From contig JAXLQL010000064.1 of the NCBI GenBank assembly GCA_046331625.1, positions 1 through 12,599 on the forward strand: a DNA stretch of 12,599 bases, in the 5' to 3' direction. Positions 6,661-12,599 of the stretch are shown one piece after another. The translations under genes and the position numbers were made by a program. Origin of the DNA: JAXLQL01 sp046331625 (lineage in GTDB: Bacteria > Acidobacteriota > Terriglobia > Bryobacterales > Bryobacteraceae). Within the stretch, counting starts at the first letter, position 1. Each line of letters begins with the position of its first letter. The notes under the pieces were generated by a model, which was not told where the DNA came from, did not search any database, and saw only the letters and a list, made by a program, of their open reading frames with translations.

Positions 6661-8187
6661 TTGCGTGAGTTGGCCAAGTCGAGCGCGGTTGCGCAGGCGC
6701 GTCTGCTGGCGCTCTATCTCTGCGAAACGCTCGGGTGTCTCGACGCGGGGATGGTGCAATCGGCGCTCAAGGACCAGCAGCCACAGGTCCGCGAACACGC
6801 CATTCAGTTGGCGGAAGCGTATCCGGCTCTCGAACCCACGCTGGTGGCCATGACCGGTGACCGCGACATGCGTGTGCAAATGCAGCTCGCCTTGTCGCTC
6901 GGTAATTTCAAATCGCCTGCCGCGCGCGCTGGCGTGGTCTCGATCGCGGCTGCTTATCCGGCCGATCGGTGGATCCGCATGGCCGCGCTCTCCTCGGCCG
7001 CCGACGAGCCGGGCCGCTTCTTCCAGGCGCTGCTGGCGAAGGGTCCGGCGGCGGTGAGCAAGGAGATGCTCGAGACTTGCGCGGCGTTGATCGGAACGCG
7101 CAAGCAGCCCGCGGAGATCCAGACGTTCGTTGGCCTGCTCGACAAGCTGAAGGAATCGGAAGCTGGCTTGAGCGGTTTGGCACGTGGACTGAAACTCGCC
7201 GGCGCTCATGGACTCAAGGCTCCCGGCATCGAAGCGGCGCTCGCGAAGTATCTCAACGCGGGCAGCGAATCGGCTTGGGATGTCGCGCGCTTCTTCGCGA
7301 TTCCTGGCTTGGTGGACCGCGCTACCACCGACGCGCTGTCGGCCAACACTCCAGCCGTGGCGCGCGCACGGGCGGTGCAGGCGCTACGCGGGGCCGATTT
7401 CGCCAAAGCGCTCCCCGTGATTCAGAAGGTGCTCGCCAGCAATCCGCCGGTGGAGGTCCAGAACGCGTCTGTGTTGACGCTTTCTTCGTTTGACGATCCC
7501 GGCGTGGCGAAGGCGCTGCTCGGGAGCTGGAAGGCCTATTTGCCGGATGCACGCGCCAAGGCGATCGGTGCGTTGCTGGCGCAGAAGAACCGCATCCCGG
7601 TGCTGCTCGATGCGATCGAAGGGGGCACGGTGCCAGCCAATGCGCTCGAAGTAGGTGCGCGGAACCGCATGCTCGAACTGAATGACGCCACGCTCGCGGC
7701 GCGTGCGAAGAAGGCGCTCCAGGCGTCGGCGAGCGACCGCGCCAAGGTGATCGCGGGATTCAAAGATGCGCTGCAGTTGAGCGGCAATGTCGATCACGGG
7801 AAACAAATCTTCGAAGATGCGTGCGCCAAGTGCCACCTGCCGCGCAAGACTGGCGGCCGCATCGGACCCGATCTCTCGGGCATCAACATGAAGACGAAGG
7901 AAGAGCTGCTGAACGCGATTCTCGATCCGAGCGCCGCCATTGAGCCGCGCTTCGTCAACTATCTGGTGACCACCAAAGACGGCCGCATGTATGACGGCGT
8001 GCTGGCGAATGAGACGCCGGGGGCGGTGACGCTGCGTGGCGGGTCAGAGGAAGACGTGACGATCCTGCGGCAGAACATCGCGGAGATCCGGTCGTCGAAC
8101 ATTTCGCTGATGCCCGAGGATCTCGAGAAGAATTTGAAGAAGCAAGATATTGCCGACCTGATCGCCTATCTTCGCGGCGGGCTGTAA
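6661..8187 (+). CDS. C-terminal fragment: HEAT-like repeats and CxxCH heme-binding domain
   Basis: The open frame has 508 residues and TTG at 6661 as its first formal start, but this is internal to the ancestral protein (FPQLRELAK spans it), so it should not be read as a real start. About residues 1-370 are alternating Ala/Leu-rich helices of HEAT/armadillo type. About residues 375-508 are a cytochrome-c-like heme domain with CAKCH (388-392; Cys codons at 7822 and 7831). The family pattern GGRIGPDLSG follows, then NAILDPSAAIEPRFVNY and a closing QDIADLIAYLRGGL. This is the TIGR02603 heme-binding domain (family knowledge). Without the lipoprotein leader of the upstream fragment this part would not be exported, so as it stands the heme could not be attached in the periplasm. 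Confidence 0.82.
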   Translation: MRELAKSSAVAQARLLALYLCETLGCLDAGMVQSALKDQQPQVREHAIQLAEAYPALEPTLVAMTGDRDMRVQMQLALSLGNFKSPAARAGVVSIAAAYPADRWIRMAALSSAADEPGRFFQALLAKGPAAVSKEMLETCAALIGTRKQPAEIQTFVGLLDKLKESEAGLSGLARGLKLAGAHGLKAPGIEAALAKYLNAGSESAWDVARFFAIPGLVDRATTDALSANTPAVARARAVQALRGADFAKALPVIQKVLASNPPVEVQNASVLTLSSFDDPGVAKALLGSWKAYLPDARAKAIGALLAQKNRIPVLLDAIEGGTVPANALEVGARNRMLELNDATLAARAKKALQASASDRAKVIAGFKDALQLSGNVDHGKQIFEDACAKCHLPRKTGGRIGPDLSGINMKTKEELLNAILDPSAAIEPRFVNYLVTTKDGRMYDGVLANETPGAVTLRGGSEEDVTILRQNIAEIRSSNISLMPEDLEKNLKKQDIADLIAYLRGGL

Positions 8188-8226
8188 GGGCCGCGCAGTC
8201 TCTCGCTCATATCGCCGCTCGATCGT

Positions 8227-8245
8227 CCGATAAGCACCATATCGG
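8227..8245. repeat. Small inverted repeat before the PilZ-J gene
   Basis: CCGATA (8227-8232) and TATCGG (8240-8245) form a perfect 6-bp dyad around AGCACCA. CATATCG also occurs twice, at 8208 and 8238. This is the only structure I see in the 73-bp gap 8188-8260; no clear promoter hexamers were found. Confidence 0.3.
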
Positions 8246-8260
8246 AATGACTCCGAGCCT

Positions 8261-9196
8261 ATGAGCCCCAAAGGAATCGAGCGTAGACGAAGGCCCCGCC
8301 TGGCCCGGGCGCAGGCCCTCGACGTCAAGGTCAGCTACCAGGTCCGCCCTGGGATCGCGCAAGTGGTCCCTGCCCGGCTCATCGACATCCATCAGGACGG
8401 CGCGGGTCTCATGCTGGGCGTCGAACTGTTGACGGGCATGCCCATCTTACTCGCTGGTGATCTGGTGGAGCGCGGCAAGGAGGTTACCGTCAGGGCGCTG
8501 GTCGCATGGTGCAGCCGGGTGGATGACCGTACGTTTCGAGCCGGTGTCCAGTTCGCCGATCCGCTCGCGATTCCCGAGTCGCAGCAGTCTCAGCAGAAAG
8601 CAAAGCCGGAGCCTCCGCCCTCGAACGGTGCGGCCCCGGTGGAGTGCGACGACCTCTACGATCTGCTCCAAATCAGCCCCAAGGCCGACATGGACATGAT
8701 TCACCGTGTCTATCGCCTGATGGCGCAGCGCTATCATCCCGACAACAAGGAGACCGGCGACTCGGCCATGTTCCGGCGAGTGCTCGACGCGTACAAGACG
8801 CTCAGCGACCCAGAGAAGCGCGCCTCGTACGATTCGAAATACCACAGCGTCCAGCGAAAGCGCTGGCAGGTCTTCGATCAATCGAACGCCATCGAAGGAG
8901 CCGCTTCGCAGAAGGCCAAGCGTGACGGGATCCTCGGCCTGCTCTATACGAAGCGCGTCACCACGCCCGACTCGCCCGCGATGAATGTCATGGAGCTCGA
9001 GGATCTTCTCGGCGTGGCACGCGAACATCTCGAGTTTCCGCTCTGGTACCTCAAGGAAAACGGACTCATCCAGCGCGGAGACAACGGCCGCTTCACCATC
9101 ACGGTGAAGGGCGTGGACATTGCCGAGTCCAGCGGATCCGCTTGGCAAAAGGCCGACCGCTTGCTTCCGAGCGCGGCGCCGGTTCAGTGGCCGTAG
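8261..9196 (+). CDS. PilZ-like domain / J-domain / winged-helix-like cytoplasmic protein
   Basis: The protein has 311 residues, with no signal peptide or membrane segment. Residues 8-102 resemble a PilZ domain: an Arg cluster (RRRRPR, 8-13), a beta-rich middle with DIHQDGAGL (42-50), and a closing RAGVQFADP. PilZ domains bind c-di-GMP through RxxxR and [D/N]xSxxG; here His replaces the Ser, so nucleotide binding may be changed or lost. A Gln/Pro-rich linker (103-128) follows. Residues 130-192 are a J domain with the HPD motif at 159-161 (QRYHPDN), the element that stimulates DnaK-type Hsp70 ATPase. There is no Gly/Phe or zinc-finger region, so it is not DnaJ itself. Residues about 220-290 look like a winged helix (MELEDLLG, FPLWYLKENGLIQRGDNGRFTITVKG). 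The role is probably to link a signal or substrate to Hsp70; the partner is unknown. Confidence 0.85.
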   Translation: MSPKGIERRRRPRLARAQALDVKVSYQVRPGIAQVVPARLIDIHQDGAGLMLGVELLTGMPILLAGDLVERGKEVTVRALVAWCSRVDDRTFRAGVQFADPLAIPESQQSQQKAKPEPPPSNGAAPVECDDLYDLLQISPKADMDMIHRVYRLMAQRYHPDNKETGDSAMFRRVLDAYKTLSDPEKRASYDSKYHSVQRKRWQVFDQSNAIEGAASQKAKRDGILGLLYTKRVTTPDSPAMNVMELEDLLGVAREHLEFPLWYLKENGLIQRGDNGRFTITVKGVDIAESSGSAWQKADRLLPSAAPVQWP

Positions 9197-9258
9197 GCAC
9201 GTTGTCATTCGTGGTTCCGGGCGAGGTCCCCGTTGGCCCGGCTGGTTCTCGATTTCGA

Positions 9259-9264
9259 TAGAAT
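9259..9264 (+). promoter_or_regulatory. Possible -10 element in a small dyad before the PSCyt1-DUF1549 gene
   Basis: TAGAAT lies 18 nt before the ATG at 9283 and is partly inside a 7-bp inverted repeat, CTCGATT (9248-9254) and AATCGAG (9262-9268). TTGGCC upstream is 20 bp away, too far for a standard -35. Weak evidence. Nothing else is seen in the 86-bp gap 9197-9282. Confidence 0.3.
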
Positions 9265-9282
9265 CGAGGCACCGGATCCCAC

Positions 9283-11874
9283 ATGCGATTTTGGGTGCTC
9301 ATTTCGGCGGCGGTTCTGCCTGCGCTCGGCGTCGAGTCCTCTGACTTCTTCGAAACGTCGATTCGGCCGTTGATCGCGAAGAATTGCCTGGCCTGTCACG
9401 CTTCAAACGCGCAGGGCGGGCTGCAGCTCGATTCGCGAGCGGCGATGCTCGCGGGTGGCAAGTCGGGTGCGGCGATCGTGCCCGGAAAGCCTTCCGAGAG
9501 CTTGCTGATCCAAGTAGTGGAGCACGCGAATCCCCGGCTGAAGATGCCGCTGGGCAAGGCGAAGCTCGAGCCGCGCGAGATCGCGAGCCTGCGCACGTGG
9601 ATCGAGAACGGCGCGCAGTGGCCGGAGACGGCAGCGCGGTCGTCCGGAAAATTCTGGTCGTTCCAGCCCGTGCAAAAGCCAACGGCGCCGCAGCCGCGCA
9701 CCGCGGCGTACACGGATATCGATCGTTTCATTCAAGCGCGGCTGGAATCCGATGGCCTCGAGGCTGCGCGCGCTACGTCCAAGCGCGTTCTGATCCGGCG
9801 CGCCACGTTCGATCTCATCGGACTGCCTCCCACGCCCGAAGAAGTGGCGGCGTTCGTCGCCGACGAGACTCCGCGTGCATTCGCCAAGGTGGTGGATCGC
9901 CTGCTTTCTTCGCCCCGCTACGGCGAACGTTGGGCGCGCTATTGGCTCGATCTGGCGCGCTACTCCGATGGCCGGCAGGCCGCGCGCGATGACGATCCCT
10001 ACCCGAACGCGTTCCGCTATCGCGACTGGGTGGTGGGCGCATTCAATCGCGACCTTCCCTATGACCGGTTCGTGAAAGCGCAGATCGCCGCCGATCAACT
10101 CGAGCGCGAGGAACTGCCGGCGCTCGGCTTCCAGGCGCTCGGTGAGAGCGACAACGATCGCGTGGATGTGACCACACGCGTGTTCCTGGGGCTCACCGTG
10201 GGATGCGCGCAATGCCACGATCACAAGTACGATCCCATCCCCACGCGCGACTATTACTCGCTGCTCGGCGTCTTCAAGAGCAGCAAGGCGAGCGAGCATC
10301 CGCTAGCTCCGCCTGAAGAAGTGGCTGCCTACAAGAAGGCCAAGCAACTCGTCGCGGACCGCCAAGCCGATCTCAAGCGATTCCTCGAAGCGCAGAGCAA
10401 ACAGGTGGCCGAGATTCTGGCGCTGCAAACTTCGGATTACATCGTGGCCGCGTGGAAAGGCCGCGACGACTCCGGTCAAATCGATCGCGAGACGCTCGAA
10501 CGTTGGACGCGCTATCTGAAGAGCCCTGAGAAAGAGCATCGCGCTATGGCCGAATGGTTCGGGGCGAAGCGCGCCGATGAGGCCGAGGTGCGCAAGCTCG
10601 CCGATTCGATCCAGGCTGCAGCGCTCGCGGTGATGGCCGACAAGCGCGCCATCGATGATCGCAACTACGTGAAGCTCGGCGGCATCGAAGGCATGAAAGA
10701 CGAGGGCAAGGTGATCAAGACTCTCGTCGACGCGCTTCCAGTGGAGAGATACTATTTCTGGCGCGACCTGTTCTCGCAACCACTCAAAGTGGAAGACATC
10801 GTGTTCCCCGGTGGCGTCTACTATTACGGCGCGAAAGACGTGGAGCGGTTTCTGGGCGACCACTGGAAACGCCATCTGGCGGCGTTGCGCGCGCAGGTGA
10901 AGGCCGCCGAGAAGGCCGTGCCTCCGGCGTATCCGTTCTGGCATTTGATCGAGGATTCCGACAAGCCCGCCAATACGCGCATCGCGATTCGTGGCAAGGA
11001 AGAGAATCCGGGCGAAGAGGCTCCGCGGCGCTTTCTTTCGGCGCTGTCGAAGGGCGAGGCGGTCCCGTTCGCCAAGGGCAGCGGGCGGGCGGAGTTGGCC
11101 GAGGCAATCGCTTCAACGTCGAATCCGCTGACCGCGCGCGTGATGGTGAATCGCATCTGGAAGCATCATTTCGGCGAGGGCTTGGTCCGCTCGGCGAGCA
11201 ACTTCGGGCAGGTGGGCGACCGCCCCACGCATCCGGAACTGCTCGACTATCTGGCGGCGCGATTCGCGGAGAGCGGCTGGTCAGTGAAGGCGATGCATCG
11301 CGAGATCATGATGAGCGCGGCGTATCAGCGCGAGTCGGGCGAAGAACCCGCGGCGAGTGCGGCGAAGGATCCCGACAACCGGCTGCTTTGGCGCGCGAAT
11401 GTGCGCGAACGCCTGGATGCGGAAGCGCTACGCGATGCGATGCTGGCGGTGGCGGGAACGCTCGACCCTGCGGCGGGAGGAGCCGCCGCGCCGCTATCCG
11501 ATGACTTCCGCCGGCGCGCGCTCTACGCGACGGTGAGCCGGGGCAAACCGGATCGCACAATGGCGCTGTTCGATTTTCCCGATCCGAACGCGACCTCGGA
11601 GCAGCGTGTGGTGACGGTGGGTCCGATGCAGCGGCTGTTTTTCCTGAACAGCGGATTCGCGCAGAAGCAAGCGAAAGCGCTGGCGGATCGGTTGGCGAGC
11701 GAGGCGAGCGATGACCGCGCGCGGATCGCGCGGGCGTACGAGCTGCTCTACGCGCGGCCCGCGACCGATGCGGAGGCTGCGCTTGGGCTCGAGTTTCTGG
11801 CGGGCAAGGCGGACGCTTGGCCCCAGTACGCACAGGTGCTGCTGAGCGCGGCCGAGTTCAGTGCGGTGCAATAG
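9283..11874 (+). CDS. Secreted PSCyt1 / DUF1549 / DUF1553 protein with two CxxCH sites
   Basis: The protein has 863 residues. A Sec leader (MRFWVLISAAVLPALGVES) is followed by a planctomycete-type cytochrome domain at residues 20-115. Its heme site is CLACH (35-39), with the family text GGLQLDSRAAMLAGGKSGAA and a candidate distal Met at 88. DUF1549 spans about 145-330 (LIGLPPTPEEV, PRYGERWARYWLDLARYSDG) and contains a second CxxCH, CAQCHDHKYDP (Cys308, Cys311, His312), as is usual for the domain. A helical middle region leads to DUF1553 at about 600-850 (NPLTARVMVNRIWKHHFGEG, RERLDAEALRDAML, RRALYATVSRG). Length and order are normal, without the laminin-like insert some relatives carry. The next gene starts 9 nt later, forming the well-known DUF1549/1553-DUF1501 pair. 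The location is periplasmic; biochemical function is unproven. Confidence 0.92.
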   Translation: MRFWVLISAAVLPALGVESSDFFETSIRPLIAKNCLACHASNAQGGLQLDSRAAMLAGGKSGAAIVPGKPSESLLIQVVEHANPRLKMPLGKAKLEPREIASLRTWIENGAQWPETAARSSGKFWSFQPVQKPTAPQPRTAAYTDIDRFIQARLESDGLEAARATSKRVLIRRATFDLIGLPPTPEEVAAFVADETPRAFAKVVDRLLSSPRYGERWARYWLDLARYSDGRQAARDDDPYPNAFRYRDWVVGAFNRDLPYDRFVKAQIAADQLEREELPALGFQALGESDNDRVDVTTRVFLGLTVGCAQCHDHKYDPIPTRDYYSLLGVFKSSKASEHPLAPPEEVAAYKKAKQLVADRQADLKRFLEAQSKQVAEILALQTSDYIVAAWKGRDDSGQIDRETLERWTRYLKSPEKEHRAMAEWFGAKRADEAEVRKLADSIQAAALAVMADKRAIDDRNYVKLGGIEGMKDEGKVIKTLVDALPVERYYFWRDLFSQPLKVEDIVFPGGVYYYGAKDVERFLGDHWKRHLAALRAQVKAAEKAVPPAYPFWHLIEDSDKPANTRIAIRGKEENPGEEAPRRFLSALSKGEAVPFAKGSGRAELAEAIASTSNPLTARVMVNRIWKHHFGEGLVRSASNFGQVGDRPTHPELLDYLAARFAESGWSVKAMHREIMMSAAYQRESGEEPAASAAKDPDNRLLWRANVRERLDAEALRDAMLAVAGTLDPAAGGAAAPLSDDFRRRALYATVSRGKPDRTMALFDFPDPNATSEQRVVTVGPMQRLFFLNSGFAQKQAKALADRLASEASDDRARIARAYELLYARPATDAEAALGLEFLAGKADAWPQYAQVLLSAAEFSAVQ

Positions 11875-11877
11875 GAG
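11873..11877 (+). promoter_or_regulatory. Ribosome binding site of the DUF1501 gene, overlapping the upstream stop
   Basis: AGGAG uses the last two bases of the TAG stop at 11872-11874 and lies 6 nt before ATG 11884. This favours 11884 over the second ATG at 11890 and indicates close coupling with the upstream gene. Confidence 0.65.
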
Positions 11878-11883
11878 AGAGCG

Positions 11884-12599
11884 ATGACGATGACGCGGCG
11901 CGACATGATTCGGATGGCGGGATGCGGCTTCGGCTCGCTCGGGTTGGCGGGCGCGGCAGTGAAGCAGCCGCATTTCGCCGCCAAAGCGAAGCATGTCATC
12001 TTCCTGTTCTTGAACGGCGGGCTTTCGCAAGTGGACTCGTTCGATCCGAAGCCGGAGCTGACGCGCCACGACGGCAAGCCGCTACCTGGACCGAAGGTCG
12101 ACACCGATAGCGCTACGGGCAACCTGATGGCTTCGCCGTTCGGGTTCCGCAAGTATGGTCAGAGCGGGATCGAAGTAGCCGACATCTTCCCCAAGGTGGG
12201 CGCGCTGATCGATCGCTTCGCGGTGATCCGGTCGTGCTATGCCGACAACGGCAATCACGGGCCATCGCTGATGCTGATGAACACGGGCCATCAGCTTGCC
12301 GGGCGGCCATCGATGGGCTCGTGGATCACATACGGATTGGGGACCGAGAACGAGAACCTGCCCGGGTTCATTGCGCTGTGCCCGGGGTATCCGGTGATGG
12401 GCCCGCGGTTGTGGAGCGCCGGGTTCCTGCCCAATGTCTACCAAGGAACCTACATCCCCAACAATGAACGAACTCCGGAGAAGTTGATTCAGAACATTCG
12501 CAACGATCATGTTTCGGGCGAGGAGCAGCAGCGGCAGTTGCGATTGCTCGATCGATTGAACAAGCTCTACCTCGGCGGATCGTCTGCGCAGCCGAAGAT
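11884..12599 (+). CDS. DUF1501 family protein with Tat signal, 3'-truncated by window edge
   Basis: The frame is open from ATG 11884 to the end of the window, about 238 residues. MTMTRRDMIRMAGCG begins a twin-arginine signal (RRDMI followed by a Gly/Leu/Ala-rich stretch), so export in a folded state is expected. The text then matches DUF1501: HVIFLFLNGGLSQVDSFDPK, NGNHGPSLMLMNTGHQLAGR, PSMGSWITYGLG, LPGFIAL and GFLPNVYQGT. DUF1501 proteins belong to the alkaline-phosphatase/sulfatase-like fold group, and many carry a Tat leader (family knowledge). The substrate is unknown. The gene follows the PSCyt1-DUF1549-DUF1553 gene by 9 nt and is almost always found beside such a partner. The C-terminal half lies outside the window. 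Confidence 0.92.
   Translation, partial: MTMTRRDMIRMAGCGFGSLGLAGAAVKQPHFAAKAKHVIFLFLNGGLSQVDSFDPKPELTRHDGKPLPGPKVDTDSATGNLMASPFGFRKYGQSGIEVADIFPKVGALIDRFAVIRSCYADNGNHGPSLMLMNTGHQLAGRPSMGSWITYGLGTENENLPGFIALCPGYPVMGPRLWSAGFLPNVYQGTYIPNNERTPEKLIQNIRNDHVSGEEQQRQLRLLDRLNKLYLGGSSAQPK

Larger units (their letters stand above)
5207..8187 (+). pseudogene. PVC-type membrane-bound dehydrogenase / HEAT / heme-binding CxxCH lipoprotein gene, interrupted by three apparent frameshifts
   Basis: Reading through the frames gives one continuous family-like protein of about 993 residues. It has a lipoprotein leader, a TIGR02604-type N-terminal dehydrogenase propeller, a HEAT-like helical middle and a TIGR02603-type C-terminal heme domain. 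The frame goes 2 to 1 near 6418, where GAGACCATC is followed by AGACTCCA and one base is missing for a likely GAG codon. It goes 1 to 0 between about 6541 and 6560. It goes 0 to 1 at the T run 6651-6654, where one extra T is apparent. Between these points the translated text stays family-like: PVSIPDELRKKINFYSGDTL in frame 1, and AELVKLLEHANGWHRNNAQR in frame 0. There is no other decay, so the lesion is either very recent or a sequence error. Confidence 0.8.

Noticed and set aside
6661..6663. TTG as a true start codon for the downstream heme fragment
   Set aside because: The sequence just upstream, read in the shifted frame, continues the same protein, and there is no ribosome site or leader here.
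6388..7209. 273-codon open frame on the - strand across the frameshifted segment
   Set aside because: It could suggest a separate gene in the gap between the two fragments, but the + strand text in each frame is family-like while this one is not.
9403..10299. 298-codon open frame on the - strand
   Set aside because: It is antisense to the PSCyt1-DUF1549 coding region and carries no family motif; long antisense frames are expected in GC-rich DNA.
1..12599. CRISPR array, tRNA, rRNA, insertion sequence or attachment site
   Set aside because: No regularly spaced identical repeats, cloverleaf-like sequence, conserved rRNA blocks, transposase motifs or flanking target duplications were seen.

Overview
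The window is GC-rich and gene-dense, and every credible gene lies on the + strand. No taxonomic marker gene is present. The gene families point to a soil-type Acidobacteriota, probably the Solibacter/Bryobacter side, with Planctomycetota or Verrucomicrobiota as alternatives. These families are a TPR protein with a CRTAC1 (FG-GAP/ASPIC-UnbV) partner, a PSCyt1-DUF1549-DUF1553 protein with a DUF1501 partner, a PVC-type dehydrogenase/heme protein, and cytochrome c fused to a copper-monooxygenase-like domain. This taxonomic placement is inference.

Layout. Positions 2-880 hold the C-terminal part of a TPR protein, coupled by a TTGA overlap to a secreted CRTAC1-type FG-GAP protein (877-2550). The 113-bp gap 2551-2663 is unusually AT-rich at its right end. 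It carries an extended -10 promoter and three inverted repeats with identical 10-3-10 bp geometry. This is the control region of a class II Fic AMP-transferase with a C-terminal winged helix (2664-3776). Three bases after Fic comes a secreted cytochrome c/PHM-like copper protein (3780-5150). A lipoprotein of the PVC-type dehydrogenase/CxxCH family follows (5207-8187). It is split by three apparent single-base indels inside about 240 bp, so it is either a very recent pseudogene or a consensus-error hotspot. A soluble PilZ / J-domain / winged-helix-like protein sits at 8261-9196. The window ends with a PSCyt1-DUF1549-DUF1553 protein (9283-11874) and the N-terminal part of a Tat-exported DUF1501 protein (11884 to past the end).

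How the parts may work together. Four of the products carry export signals of different kinds: Sec, lipoprotein and Tat. Three carry CxxCH heme sites and one carries a full set of PHM-type copper ligands. The region therefore reads as a run of cell-envelope redox and binding proteins of poorly known substrate. Two cytoplasmic regulatory-looking genes, Fic and PilZ-J-wHTH, are set among them. The Fic unit, with its own operator array, looks like an autoregulated and probably laterally acquired module placed in front of the cytochrome/copper gene.

No rRNA, tRNA, CRISPR array, insertion sequence or clear rho-independent terminator was seen. No gene-free stretch exceeds about 120 bp, apart from the frameshifted segment of the dehydrogenase gene.
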